DNA of 64,000 bases from Prosthecobacter debontii (GTDB taxonomy: Bacteria; Verrucomicrobiota; Verrucomicrobiia; Verrucomicrobiales; Akkermansiaceae), in the NCBI GenBank assembly GCA_945862245.1, contig CAMAXN010000001.1, positions 1 to 64,000 of the forward strand, given 5' to 3'. Positions 34,544 through 43,593 of this stretch are shown in pieces. The translations under genes were made by a program, and so were the position numbers. Position 1 is the first letter of the stretch. Each line of letters starts with the position of its first letter. Below the pieces are notes generated by a model, which was given only the letters and a program-made list of their open reading frames with translations, did not search any database and was not told where the DNA came from.

Positions 34544-35209
34544 ATGTCCGATGAAAAAATTGAGAATCTCAAGGGTGAGGATGCTGTTATGCTCCAAGCC
34601 TATGCGAAAACGCGCAAGAGCCTGATCGAAAGACTCGACAACTGGGAGGACCAGAAAACCTGGAACGAATTTTACCAAACCTACTGGCGGCTGATTTATT
34701 CGGTGGCCATCAAGGCGGGATTGCGCCCCGAGGAAGCCTTCGACTGCGTTCAGGAAACGATCCTTTCCATCGCCAAGCAGAGCAAAAAAAAGCTCTACGA
34801 TCCGGAGCAAGGTTCCTTCAAGACTTGGCTGATGAACATGACCCGCTGGCGCGTTAACGACCAGTTCCGCAAGCGCAAGAAGGATACAGCAATGACCGGC
34901 GGAGAATGGGATGATGACCGTAAGACCTCCATGATCGACCGTGTCGAGGATCCCAATGGCGATGTCCTCTCGCGCCTCTGGGACGCGGAGTGGAAAACAA
35001 ACGTCGCCGAAGCCGCCCTCGCCCGCGTTAAGGCGCAGGTTTCCCCCAAGCAATTTCAGATCTTTGATTTCTACGTTATCCGCCAATGGGACGCGACTAA
35101 AGTACAGGAAAATCTAAACGTAAGCATGGCACAGGTCTATCTCGCCAAGCACCGAGTTGGCGCCGTGTTGAAAAAGGAACTGGCGAAACTGGAAGACGAG
35201 ATGAAATGA
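34544..35209 (+). CDS. ECF-type RNA polymerase sigma factor
   Basis: This 221-residue protein has sigma region 2 at about 45-115 (FYQTYWRLIYSVAIKAGL, EEAFDCVQETILSI, FKTWLMNMTRWRVNDQFRKRK) and region 4 at about 160-215 with a helix-turn-helix (ATKVQENLNVSMAQVYLAKHRV). There is no obvious anti-sigma gene. The next gene, 92 bases on, encodes a large membrane Ser/Thr kinase, an arrangement known for several ECF groups in Planctomycetota and Verrucomicrobiota in which the kinase appears to control the sigma factor. Confidence 0.88.
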   Translation: MSDEKIENLKGEDAVMLQAYAKTRKSLIERLDNWEDQKTWNEFYQTYWRLIYSVAIKAGLRPEEAFDCVQETILSIAKQSKKKLYDPEQGSFKTWLMNMTRWRVNDQFRKRKKDTAMTGGEWDDDRKTSMIDRVEDPNGDVLSRLWDAEWKTNVAEAALARVKAQVSPKQFQIFDFYVIRQWDATKVQENLNVSMAQVYLAKHRVGAVLKKELAKLEDEMK

Positions 35210-35297
35210 AACTGTAAACCCTAAACTTTAAATTCCAAAATTCAGACCGGGACTTGCTGCCGCACATCTTCTCTTGATTGAGGTTTAAAGTTTTCCC
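35208..35297. repeat. Two A/T-rich repeats, inverted, between the sigma factor and kinase genes
   Basis: The first (35208-35240, GAAACTGTAAACCC...TTTAAATTCC) has the reverse orientation. The second (35265-35297, CTCTTGATTGAGGTTTAAAG then TTTTCCCC) has the leader orientation and ends 4 bases before the kinase ATG. They could pair and may act as a combined end and start signal. Confidence 0.6.
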
Positions 35298-35301
35298 CAA
35301 A

Positions 35302-37881
35302 ATGCCCGCCGCGAACCGCACACATCCTAACATCCCGGATCACGACGTCCTGCGCAAGATTGGCGGCGGCGCGTACGGCGAGGTGTGGATGGCGCGCGGT
35401 GTTACCGGCGCGATGCGAGCCGTAAAAGTCGTCTGGCGCGAGGACTTCGATGACGAGCGCACCTTCGAGCGGGAATTTGAGGGCATCCTGAAATACGAGC
35501 CGATTTCCCGCGACCACCCAGCGCTGGTGAACATTCTCCACGTCGGCCGCAGCCCGGACGGTGTTTCTTTCTACTACTATGTGATGGAGCTTGGTGACGA
35601 CGTCACCACCGGCCAGGAAATTAACCCCATCGAATACGAGGCGCGCACGTTGAGGCCTGACGGGAAATCCGGTGTCCGCCTGGAAACGGGCTTGTGCATT
35701 GATGTCGGCTTGCGGCTCGCGGAGGCACTCGATCACCTCCACTCCATCGGTCTCGCCCACCGCGATGTGAAGCCGTCGAACGTGATTTTTGTAAACGGTA
35801 AGGCCAAGCTCGCGGATATCGGACTTGTCGCCGCACGTGACCAGCGAACGTTCGTAGGTACCGAGGGCTTTGTCCCGCCGGAAGGTCCCGGCTCAGCGCA
35901 GGCGGATGTGTATTCGCTGGGGAAAGTACTTTATGAAATCGCCACGGGCAAAGACCGGCTGGATTTCCCGGAGTTGCCTGATGAACTGCCAACGGGACTG
36001 GAGCGGAAGCGCTGGCTGGATCTGAACCGCATCATCTGCGAGGTCTGCGAGCCGCGCATCAGTAAACGCTCCATCTGCACTGCCGCGGAACTCGCCGCCG
36101 CGCTCCACCATCTCCAGCACGGCAAGCGCCGCCGCCGGCACGGCCTCTCTATCTGGGGGACCACCCTGGTTTTGTTAGGCTTCGCAGGATGGGCATCCAC
36201 CGTGGCTATTAAGGACAATACTTCATGGCCTTGGTCGGAAAATCTTACAATGCCCGCAACATCCACCCACCTCGCTTTACTACGCGTTGCCGTCTTGCCG
36301 GAAGGTTCGGAAGTTTTCAAAGACGATGGCACGCTGGTTGGCATTACACCCACCGAAAGCCTCCGCCTCAAGGTAGGCAGTGAGGTGAATTACATCATCC
36401 GCAAAAAAGGCTATCGCCCGATGGAGGTGTCAGCCGTGCTCACGCTGGAGTCGGTAAAAGACCCAATGATTATTTCCGGCGAACTTGGTAACTTCTCCCC
36501 ACCTGTCGCCGGTGAGAAATGGGAGGATCATCTGGGCATTATTTATCTGCCGCAAGGGAATGCCCATATCAGTTCCGGCTTCGTCAACAAGCGGGTTTGG
36601 ATGGATTTTCTGGAATCATCGAAGCGGTCGCCTGAGGGGGTGGAGTTCATCACCGTTTCCGAAAACGGCAAGCCATCCGAAATCGTACTCTCATCGCAGC
36701 CGGAAATGATTGCGTTCAGCGACTGGGTGCGCACCGGAGGAATCCGTGACGGGTTCCTCACCCAAGATCATGAAGTGACGGCTACAACGGAACGCTCTTT
36801 CGAAGACCCGAATCTCAGCGACCGGGCTCGGCTAGAGCGGCTTCTGCCATTTCGCATTCGAGTCCGCGAATTCAGTTACGGGGGCATCCAGTTGGTTAGC
36901 GAGCCGCTCGGCGCCGAGGTGTATATGAACGGCGTCGCCGTGGGTGCTACGGACACCACCCTGCTCATCCCTAAAGTGAAACCTGGCGATGTGGAGTTAC
37001 TTCTCGTCCTTGAGGGCTACAAGCCACTGACCCTAAAAGCCAAAATCAAGGCTGGCGAAAATCTACCAATGAGTGCCTTGCTACAAAAAAACGAAGGGGT
37101 TGTCTTCGGAAAATCATGGCAGAATGGGATTAAGATGAAATTCGAACCTGTCACCAAGAATCTCATGGGCGCTGTCTGGGAAACTAGAGTCAAGGACTAC
37201 CAGCTTTTTCTGGAAGAAACCAAACGAGAGCAGGCTGCGGTCGCCGATTTTTCGCAAAATTCCAATCACCCCGTCGTCAACGTCTCGCGCGAGGATGCTA
37301 TCGCATTCTGCGAGTGGCTTACACAGCAGGAAATCGAGCAGGAACGCATCGCCCAGTCCCACCGCTACCGCTTGCCGACGGATCAGGAGTGGAGTTTGAT
37401 GGCAAGTCTGAACGACGAAAAGGGCGACGGTCCCGGCCAACGCGACGCAAACAAACGCACCATCTATGCTTGGGGTGGTAAGTGGCCGCCTCCAAACGGC
37501 GTCGCAAATTATGCGGATAGCACCGCCGCAGCGCAGCCCGGAGTTGCCCCCGAGCGTATCATCTCCGATTATGATGACGGCTTCCCGCATACTGCTCCGG
37601 TAGGTTCTTTCCCACCCAATGGACTCGGCCTCTACGATATCAGCGGCAACGTCCAGGAATGGGTATCTGAAGACATCTCCTCCAAGGCCACCAGTCGGCT
37701 AGGAGTTGTCCGCGGCGCAGGCTGGAATAGCTTCACTAAGGAAAATCTCCGACTCGGCTGGCGCAATCCGGTGCCACCCACTTTCCGAAGTCCGTTTTAC
37801 GGTTTCCGCCTCGTTCTTTCCCGGGGAGATCCGACTGAGAAGAACACGAAAGTCAGTGACTCCGTCGCCCCGAAAGAATAA
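35302..37881 (+). CDS. Membrane Ser/Thr protein kinase with PEGA and formylglycine-generating-enzyme-like domains
   Basis: This 859-residue protein starts with a Hanks-type kinase (about 12-275): glycine loop IGGGAYGEVW, lysine in AVKVVWRE, catalytic loop HRDVKPSN (153-160) and an unusual A-D-I-G in place of D-F-G. A membrane helix follows at about 283-303. The periplasmic part has a PEGA-like repeat (about 330-380), a beta-rich region (about 395-530), a second PEGA domain (about 535-600) and a C-terminal sulfatase-modifying-factor (FGE) type domain at about 608-850, ending GNVQEWV...RGAGWNS...YGFRLVL. FGE-like domains without oxidase function are often ligand-binding, so this is probably a sensor kinase acting on the adjacent ECF sigma factor. 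ATG 35302 is chosen because the upstream TTG lies in the leader repeat. Confidence 0.88.
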   Translation: MPAANRTHPNIPDHDVLRKIGGGAYGEVWMARGVTGAMRAVKVVWREDFDDERTFEREFEGILKYEPISRDHPALVNILHVGRSPDGVSFYYYVMELGDDVTTGQEINPIEYEARTLRPDGKSGVRLETGLCIDVGLRLAEALDHLHSIGLAHRDVKPSNVIFVNGKAKLADIGLVAARDQRTFVGTEGFVPPEGPGSAQADVYSLGKVLYEIATGKDRLDFPELPDELPTGLERKRWLDLNRIICEVCEPRISKRSICTAAELAAALHHLQHGKRRRRHGLSIWGTTLVLLGFAGWASTVAIKDNTSWPWSENLTMPATSTHLALLRVAVLPEGSEVFKDDGTLVGITPTESLRLKVGSEVNYIIRKKGYRPMEVSAVLTLESVKDPMIISGELGNFSPPVAGEKWEDHLGIIYLPQGNAHISSGFVNKRVWMDFLESSKRSPEGVEFITVSENGKPSEIVLSSQPEMIAFSDWVRTGGIRDGFLTQDHEVTATTERSFEDPNLSDRARLERLLPFRIRVREFSYGGIQLVSEPLGAEVYMNGVAVGATDTTLLIPKVKPGDVELLLVLEGYKPLTLKAKIKAGENLPMSALLQKNEGVVFGKSWQNGIKMKFEPVTKNLMGAVWETRVKDYQLFLEETKREQAAVADFSQNSNHPVVNVSREDAIAFCEWLTQQEIEQERIAQSHRYRLPTDQEWSLMASLNDEKGDGPGQRDANKRTIYAWGGKWPPPNGVANYADSTAAAQPGVAPERIISDYDDGFPHTAPVGSFPPNGLGLYDISGNVQEWVSEDISSKATSRLGVVRGAGWNSFTKENLRLGWRNPVPPTFRSPFYGFRLVLSRGDPTEKNTKVSDSVAPKE

Positions 37882-37967
37882 ATTGCCAAATCTTTCTAAG
37901 ATTTTGGATGATTCGCTTTCATTAGCTCGCTAACACCCCTAAAACTTCGCAGCGCATAAATACCACC

Positions 37968-38375
37968 ATGGTCAGCATCCATCTCCAGTATCAGGGCGGT
38001 CTCCGTTGCTTCGCCACCCACGAGCCTTCAGGGAACACCATCAGCACCGACGCACCTCTCGACAACAACGGGCGCGGCGAGGCATTTTCCCCTACCGATC
38101 TAGTAGCCACCGCCCTCGGCGCGTGCATGGCCACGGTCATGGGCATCGTCGCCGAAAGGAAAGAAATCAAGCTCGAAGGACTGCGCATCGAAGTCCGTAA
38201 ACACATGTCCGAGGACGTGCCGCGCCGTATCTCGAAGCTCGACATTGATCTCCACATGCCTCTCCCCGCATCCCACCCAGAGCGCAAGCTCCTCGAAAGC
38301 GCCGCCCGTGGCTGCCCAGTTCATCATTCCCTCCATCCGGATATCGAAACCGTGTTCAACTGGAGCTGGAATTGA
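37968..38375 (+). CDS. OsmC/Ohr family peroxide-detoxifying protein
   Basis: This 135-residue protein has the OsmC fold with its two redox cysteines: Cys53 in ATALGACMATVMG and Cys116 in ARGCPVHHSLHPD. These reduce organic hydroperoxides. The length and the CPVHxSL motif fit the general OsmC (YhfA-like) branch rather than Ohr. It precedes the carboxynorspermidine synthase gene by 32 bases on the same strand. Confidence 0.88.
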   Translation: MVSIHLQYQGGLRCFATHEPSGNTISTDAPLDNNGRGEAFSPTDLVATALGACMATVMGIVAERKEIKLEGLRIEVRKHMSEDVPRRISKLDIDLHMPLPASHPERKLLESAARGCPVHHSLHPDIETVFNWSWN

Positions 38376-38407
38376 AACATTTTTTCCAACGAGACTTCCC
38401 ATAAATC

Positions 38408-39661
38408 ATGCACAATATTCTCATCATCGGAGCAGGAGGAGTCGGTAGCGTTGTTGCCCACAAATGTGCCATGCTTCACGAAACCTTCAGAGAAATCACA
38501 CTAGCATCACGCACTCTTTCCAAATGCGACGACATCGCCGCCTCCGTGAAAACCCGCACCGGCCGTGTCATCGCCACCGCCAAGGTCGATGCTGACGACT
38601 CCGAAGAAACTGCCGCGCTCATCGCCAGAACCGGAGCAAATCTCCTCATTAACGTCGCACTACCTTACCAGGATCTCAACCTAATGGATGCATGCCTCAA
38701 GGCCGGCATACACTACATGGACACCGCGAACTACGAGCCGCTCGATATCGCCAAGTTTGAGTATTCCTGGCAATGGGACTATCAGGGAAAATTCCTTAAT
38801 GCCGGCCTCTCCGCCCTGCTCGGCTCCGGCTTCGATCCAGGCGTCACCAACGTTTTCACCGCATGGGCGCTGAAACACCATTTCGATGAAATACACACCC
38901 TCGATATCATCGATGTAAACGGCGGCGACCATGGGCGCGCCTTCGCCACGAACTTTAACCCCGAGATCAACATCCGCGAAGTCACCGCCGAGTGCCGCCA
39001 CTGGGAGGACGGAAAATTCGTCGTGACCGCGCCGATGTCAAAACACCAGCCCTTCACCTGCCCCGATGGGGTCGGCACCTACGAGATTTATCGTATGTAT
39101 CACGAGGAGCTAGAATCCTTAGTCAAACACATCCCCACTATCCGGCGCGCCCAATTCTGGATGTCCTTTTCGCAAAATTACATCAATCACCTCCAAGTGC
39201 TTCAAAATGTCGGCATGACCCGCATCGACGAAGTAGAATACAACGGCATGAAAATCGTGCCGCTTCAGTTTCTGAAAGCCGTTCTGCCCAATCCCGGCGA
39301 TCTTGGCGAGACCACCAGAGGCAAGACCTGCATCGGCAACGTAATCACCGGCGTAAAAAACGGGAAACCCAAGGCGATCTATATCTACAACATCTGTGAT
39401 CACGAGGCCTGCTTCGCGGAGGTCGGCTCACAGGCGATTTCCTACACTACCGGCGTGCCGGCCATGATCGGCGCGAAACAGATGCTCTCCGGTGACTGGG
39501 CCAAGCCTGGCGTCTGGAACGTCGAGCAGCACAACCCAGATGACTTCATGGCGGATCTCAATGAAAACGGGCTTCCGTGGCAGTTTATTGAGCTCACCAT
39601 AGAACAAGCCGCCGCGTTTGAAGTCGCCGCAAGTCAACGCAAGTCGCGGATTGCCTCCTAA
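38408..39661 (+). CDS. Carboxynorspermidine synthase/dehydrogenase (saccharopine-dehydrogenase family)
   Basis: This 417-residue protein has an N-terminal NAD(P)-binding fold (IIGAGGVGSVVAHKC, residues 5-19), TGANLLINVALPYQDL near 76, HYMDTANYEP near 100 and the central GSGFDPGVTNVFTAWAL block near 138. These fit the carboxynorspermidine dehydrogenase branch of the saccharopine reductase-like family, which condenses aspartate semialdehyde with diaminopropane or putrescine. The product is the substrate of NspC (20968). In many bacteria the two genes are adjacent; here they are about 16 kb apart and on opposite strands. Confidence 0.85.
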   Translation: MHNILIIGAGGVGSVVAHKCAMLHETFREITLASRTLSKCDDIAASVKTRTGRVIATAKVDADDSEETAALIARTGANLLINVALPYQDLNLMDACLKAGIHYMDTANYEPLDIAKFEYSWQWDYQGKFLNAGLSALLGSGFDPGVTNVFTAWALKHHFDEIHTLDIIDVNGGDHGRAFATNFNPEINIREVTAECRHWEDGKFVVTAPMSKHQPFTCPDGVGTYEIYRMYHEELESLVKHIPTIRRAQFWMSFSQNYINHLQVLQNVGMTRIDEVEYNGMKIVPLQFLKAVLPNPGDLGETTRGKTCIGNVITGVKNGKPKAIYIYNICDHEACFAEVGSQAISYTTGVPAMIGAKQMLSGDWAKPGVWNVEQHNPDDFMADLNENGLPWQFIELTIEQAAAFEVAASQRKSRIAS

Positions 39662-39776
39662 ATATTACTACTAGGGGCAATTCAAAGAAATCATTCTGCA
39701 TTTACAAAGTGATAGAAAAAACTCCGGAATAGATTATTTTACTTGAGTCAGAGTGTGATATTGTCAGAATCTTTAT

Positions 39777-41243
39777 ATGAGCATCACTCAAAAACTATTT
39801 TTATGGACTGCCTCGCTCGGTCTTATTACTAGCGAGGCATTCGGCCAGACCCAAGCTTTCTCTTTTATTGCAAGCTCGACTGGTAATTATCGGCAAACAG
39901 CGGAAGGTGGTATTTTTGAGGGTGGTAATCTTAGCTTCAATGTACAGGATGGTAGCTATACAACTACCTGCAGAAATATAACGTTCTTCAGACCCACCCC
40001 GGGTTGCCCTCTCGGTGCCACAGGCTACGTTACGCCTGGCCAAGGCGGTTTTTATGCAAGCGTCAGTGCGGTCTTGCCAGCTCAGCTTATCAAGCCGTTT
40101 GAGTCGCAGAGAGCGCTCCTTGTAGCAGCCCCTCCATCCCTGCTTCCCCGTCCGCAGATCGGGTTTGTAGATAATAGCTTTAACGTTTTCTACAACCTCC
40201 AAACTAACGCCATCAAGCAGCTGTCAATTTCCTCTTACTCTTTTAACCGCGAATACTCGGCAGAGGAACGTAGCCGTTTCGATGGTGAGGTAGTTCCCGG
40301 AACCTATCGCTTCAACTTCGCAAGTCGCATTCACCCTACCAACCCTATCGTCCTGGATGTGAACCAATTCCCGATGATCGATGGATTTAGAAAAGTGAAC
40401 AACCAACCCCGTGGATTCAGGTTTCTCAATGTCAATTTTGATGAAGATGGCTTCGCTTTGCTGGATCCCTTGCTGATCAACACACTCGTATGGCAAGGTA
40501 ATACGGCTGACATACTCTCAGCTAATACAGATCAACTTTTTCTCTCCATCAAGCCGCTGACCGATCCGAATGATCCTCTTTCGGGTCCGGATCTCGAAGG
40601 GGATACTCTCTTTCCGGGTTTCACTACCTCCACTGATTCGCGTATTATTCTTCCTAGCCCACTAGATACTAGCTTCATACTGCCCCCGAATTTTCTCCAG
40701 CCCGGCCAAACGGGCTTGCTTGACATTCAATTCGTTATAAACAGGGTAACTTCGAATCTAGTTTCAGAAAACTCGACACGAAGTTTCCGCTTGCCTGTGA
40801 AGATGATCGACAGTTTCGGAAGTTTGATGCTTGCAAGTGCACTTCCCGGTACTCCTGCCGAACAATTATCCATGAATGCCGACATGGACAGTGATGACAA
40901 AAATAATTTCATCGAATGGGTATTCGGTTCCGATCCTTCGGCTTCGGAAAGCGTTCCCGTCATGCCTGCTATCCGCATAGTTTCATCTGATGGCTCGGCT
41001 CTACTCGATGCATCCGCACCGGCGGGCTCAATTGTATATAGTGTACCAAAGCTCAATAATCCCTCTCCGAAGCTGAATTATACGATCGAATACAGCGATG
41101 ATATGCAAACATGGGCAACCATCCAGTCAAACGATCCTATATGGGTTTTGGAGGAAAACACCGATGAGTTGAAAGTCACAAGCTCGACATCGAACCTGAA
41201 GAGTGGTGGTTTCTTCCGCACCAAGGTCGAGGTATCAAATTAA
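39777..41243 (+). CDS. Large secreted protein of unknown function
   Basis: This 488-residue protein has a signal peptide (1-23, ending AFGQT) and no later membrane helix. I do not recognise its main domain (about 25-345), which is beta-rich and starts with FSFIASSTGNYRQTAEGG. A segment near 368 (NADMDSDDKNNFIEWVFGSDP) is a calcium-binding, thrombospondin-3-like spacer that often precedes the C-terminal domain of secreted Verrucomicrobiota proteins. The last part (YTIEYSDDMQTWATIQSN) is the matching beta domain. Its codons are less GC-rich than those of its neighbours. The 230 bases after it (41244-41473) show only a 7-bp AAATTCT/AGAATTT hairpin at the stop codon. Confidence 0.6.
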   Translation: MSITQKLFLWTASLGLITSEAFGQTQAFSFIASSTGNYRQTAEGGIFEGGNLSFNVQDGSYTTTCRNITFFRPTPGCPLGATGYVTPGQGGFYASVSAVLPAQLIKPFESQRALLVAAPPSLLPRPQIGFVDNSFNVFYNLQTNAIKQLSISSYSFNREYSAEERSRFDGEVVPGTYRFNFASRIHPTNPIVLDVNQFPMIDGFRKVNNQPRGFRFLNVNFDEDGFALLDPLLINTLVWQGNTADILSANTDQLFLSIKPLTDPNDPLSGPDLEGDTLFPGFTTSTDSRIILPSPLDTSFILPPNFLQPGQTGLLDIQFVINRVTSNLVSENSTRSFRLPVKMIDSFGSLMLASALPGTPAEQLSMNADMDSDDKNNFIEWVFGSDPSASESVPVMPAIRIVSSDGSALLDASAPAGSIVYSVPKLNNPSPKLNYTIEYSDDMQTWATIQSNDPIWVLEENTDELKVTSSTSNLKSGGFFRTKVEVSN

Positions 41244-41473
41244 ATTCTTCGATAGAATTTCCTAGCCGCTAAATTCTGGAGGGATATGCGGTTTTTCATC
41301 TTTTAAGCGACATTCATGCTAGTTAAGCTTGAAAGATAGAGATTTGATATTGAAAATTCGAACTGCATGTTTGGAGTCAGACACACACGCATTCTCTGGA
41401 TTAGCTGTGCCGAATATCCAAGCAGCTAATATTGAGAATCATAACTTCTCCACAAACGCAATTTTACAAGCTG

Positions 41474-42184
41474 CTAGCCCAGATTAGTGTAAACTGCCTG
41501 TACGTCGTCATCGTCCTCGATCTTGTCGAGCAAAGCCTCGATATCCTCAATTTGCCCATCCGTGAGATCAACAGGCTGGGTGGGCAGGCGCTGGAGTCCG
41601 GATTTTGTAGGCGTGATGTTCGCAGCCTCGATAGCGGCGCAAAGGCTTGAGAAAGATGTGTATTCGCCGATCACGGAAACCACCCCTTCATCTACAGAGA
41701 GCTCCTCAAGGCCTGCATCAATGAGTTCCAACTCGAGTTCCTCAAGGTCTTTATTCGCCGGCACAGGGAACTCGATGACCGTCTTGCGCGTGAACATGAA
41801 ATTGAGGGCACCACTCGGGACGATCTCACCACCGTTTTTTCCGATGATCACTTTGAGGTTACCGATTGAGCGGTTCGTGTTGTCGGTGGCGCACTCGATG
41901 TAGAAGAGTGAGCCGTGCGGACCCTTCGCCTCGTAGGTTACTTCCGTGATATTCGCGGCGTCATGACCAGAAGCTCGCTTGATCGCGTTCTCAATATTTT
42001 CCTTCGAAAGGTTCGCCGCCTTCGCGTTTTGGATGGCGACACGCAAAGACGCGTTTGAATCGGGATCCGGACCTCCCCCTTTTGCTGCGAGCGTGATGGA
42101 ACGGGAAAGCTTTGGGAAAATCTTGGACATTGTCGCCCAGCGCGACTCCTTCGCTCGCCTTCTGCATTCGAAATGCCTGCCCAT
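41474..42184 (-). CDS. YebC/PmpR-family protein
   Basis: This 236-residue protein is a YebC family member. These proteins were described as DNA-binding regulators and, more recently, as factors that relieve ribosome stalling. The PDSNASLRVAIQNAKAANLSKENIENAIKRASG block near 42-74, EVTYEAKGPHGS near 83 and the NRSIGNLKVIIGKNGGE segment are characteristic. The N-terminus (MGRHFECRRRAKES) is divergent from the usual GHSKWANIKHRK. It starts 10 bases after the dnaN stop, on the same strand, so the two are co-transcribed. Confidence 0.9.
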   Translation of the reverse strand: MGRHFECRRRAKESRWATMSKIFPKLSRSITLAAKGGGPDPDSNASLRVAIQNAKAANLSKENIENAIKRASGHDAANITEVTYEAKGPHGSLFYIECATDNTNRSIGNLKVIIGKNGGEIVPSGALNFMFTRKTVIEFPVPANKDLEELELELIDAGLEELSVDEGVVSVIGEYTSFSSLCAAIEAANITPTKSGLQRLPTQPVDLTDGQIEDIEALLDKIEDDDDVQAVYTNLG

Positions 42185-42194
42185 TTTTCTGAAA

Positions 42195-43292
42195 TCAGTT
42201 GGTCACGCGCATTGGCATGAGCACGTAGAGGAATGATCCGTCGATGCGAAGCACACCCGGGCTCATCTCGTCGATCAGATCGAGATAGACATTGTCTGTG
42301 TCGAGCGCGCGGAGTGGGGCCTGCAGGAACTCGGGATTGAATGCGATCTGCATTTCTGGACCGGTGTAACCGACCTCAAGGGTTTCCTGCGCCTCGCCGA
42401 CATCAGGCGAGTTCGCGGTGACCTCGATCTGATTCTCAGTGAAAATAAGCTTCACCGAGTTAGACTTGTCGGAGGAAAGGAGGGAAACGCGGCGAACAGT
42501 TTCCAGCAGGTGTTCGCGAGCGATAACTACACGCTCGTTGCTGTCGCCTGGAATCACTTGGCGGTAGTTCGGGTAGTTGCCATCGATGAGTTTGCTGGCG
42601 AGGAAGGTATCACCGACGGTGAAGGCAATCTGGTTGTCGCTGAGCTTCACCTCTACCTCGCCGGAATCTCCAAGCAATCGCTGGATTTCCTGAACCGCCT
42701 TCGACGGAATAATCACGTCCGTCTCATGCGAGGCGGGAAACTCGAGATCCATGTCCGCCATCGCAAGGCGACGTCCGTCGGTGGCGACAAGCGCAAGCTT
42801 GCCCTCGCGGAACGACGCAAAGATGCCGTTGAGAACGTAGCGCGTCTCGTCGGTGGAAATGGCGAAAGCCGTCTTTTTCAGGCCGTTCTTTAGTTCGGTT
42901 TGGGGAATTTTGAAGGACTTTGCTCCTTGGAAATCGGGGAGGGGAGGGAATTCGGAATTGCTGAGTCCAATAATCTTGAAAGTCGAGGGACCACTTTTGA
43001 TTGTCGCATAGTTTTTCGCATCGACCGTAATCTGTACTTCGCTCGCGGGCAGTTCCTTGACGATGCTGACTAGGCGCTTAGCAGGCAGCGTGGTTGCGCC
43101 CTCTTTTTCGATCGAGGCCTCCACTGAACCGGTTATGCCAACATCAAGATCGGTGGTCGTAAGAACAAGCCGCCCGCCTTTGGCTACCAGAAGTACATTC
43201 GATAGAATCGGCAGTGTGGTACGCGAACTGACCACGTGCTGCACTTTTTGCAGCCCTTCTAGGAAAACGTCTTTCGAGATAGTAAACTTCAT
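42195..43292 (-). CDS. dnaN: DNA polymerase III sliding clamp, beta subunit
   Basis: This 365-residue protein is the ring-shaped clamp that holds DNA polymerase III on DNA. It shows MKFTISKDVFLEGLQKVQHVVSSRTTLPILSNVLL at the start, the LFA-like APRY-equivalent region FAISTDETRYVLNGI near 139, the DGRRLAM block near 170 and a C-terminus (YVLMPMRVTN) corresponding to the MPMR hydrophobic pocket. The open frame extends 15 codons upstream, but ATG 43292 begins the conserved fold. dnaA, recF and gyrB are not adjacent, so this is not a standard dnaA-dnaN origin region. Confidence 0.96.
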   Translation of the reverse strand: MKFTISKDVFLEGLQKVQHVVSSRTTLPILSNVLLVAKGGRLVLTTTDLDVGITGSVEASIEKEGATTLPAKRLVSIVKELPASEVQITVDAKNYATIKSGPSTFKIIGLSNSEFPPLPDFQGAKSFKIPQTELKNGLKKTAFAISTDETRYVLNGIFASFREGKLALVATDGRRLAMADMDLEFPASHETDVIIPSKAVQEIQRLLGDSGEVEVKLSDNQIAFTVGDTFLASKLIDGNYPNYRQVIPGDSNERVVIAREHLLETVRRVSLLSSDKSNSVKLIFTENQIEVTANSPDVGEAQETLEVGYTGPEMQIAFNPEFLQAPLRALDTDNVYLDLIDEMSPGVLRIDGSFLYVLMPMRVTN

Positions 43293-43593
43293 AATGAACA
43301 AATTGTCGCTGGACGGTATATTCGATATTAATAACATCTTGGCAAGCTTGCAGTCGGGCTAAAACCAAGAAACTTTCGAAGTCAACACAAGATATGGTGC
43401 AAAACCCAATTTAGACCACAACTTGCGGGCATTTAATGCCGCTGAGCTGAAAATTCAATTTTTTAAATCCCAACCTTCAATTAAGACAATGGGGTTCCCT
43501 CCACTGGCTCCAACGCTCTGAACCAAGCTAAGGAGTTTCACAAAGCCGGTCCGCTAAAGACCTTATCATCAATAGGCTAGATGCTTTAAGCCG
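43293..43593. other. Intergenic region upstream of dnaN, no gene seen
   Basis: The 300 bases between dnaN and folC (both leftward) are more A/T-rich than their surroundings. They must hold the dnaN promoter and the end of the folC unit. I see no DnaA-box cluster, no RNA gene and no long hairpin. Confidence 0.5.

Noticed and set aside
43293..43593. Possible replication origin beside dnaN
   Set aside because: No DnaA-box cluster, no dnaA or recF neighbour and no A/T-rich unwinding repeats were seen.
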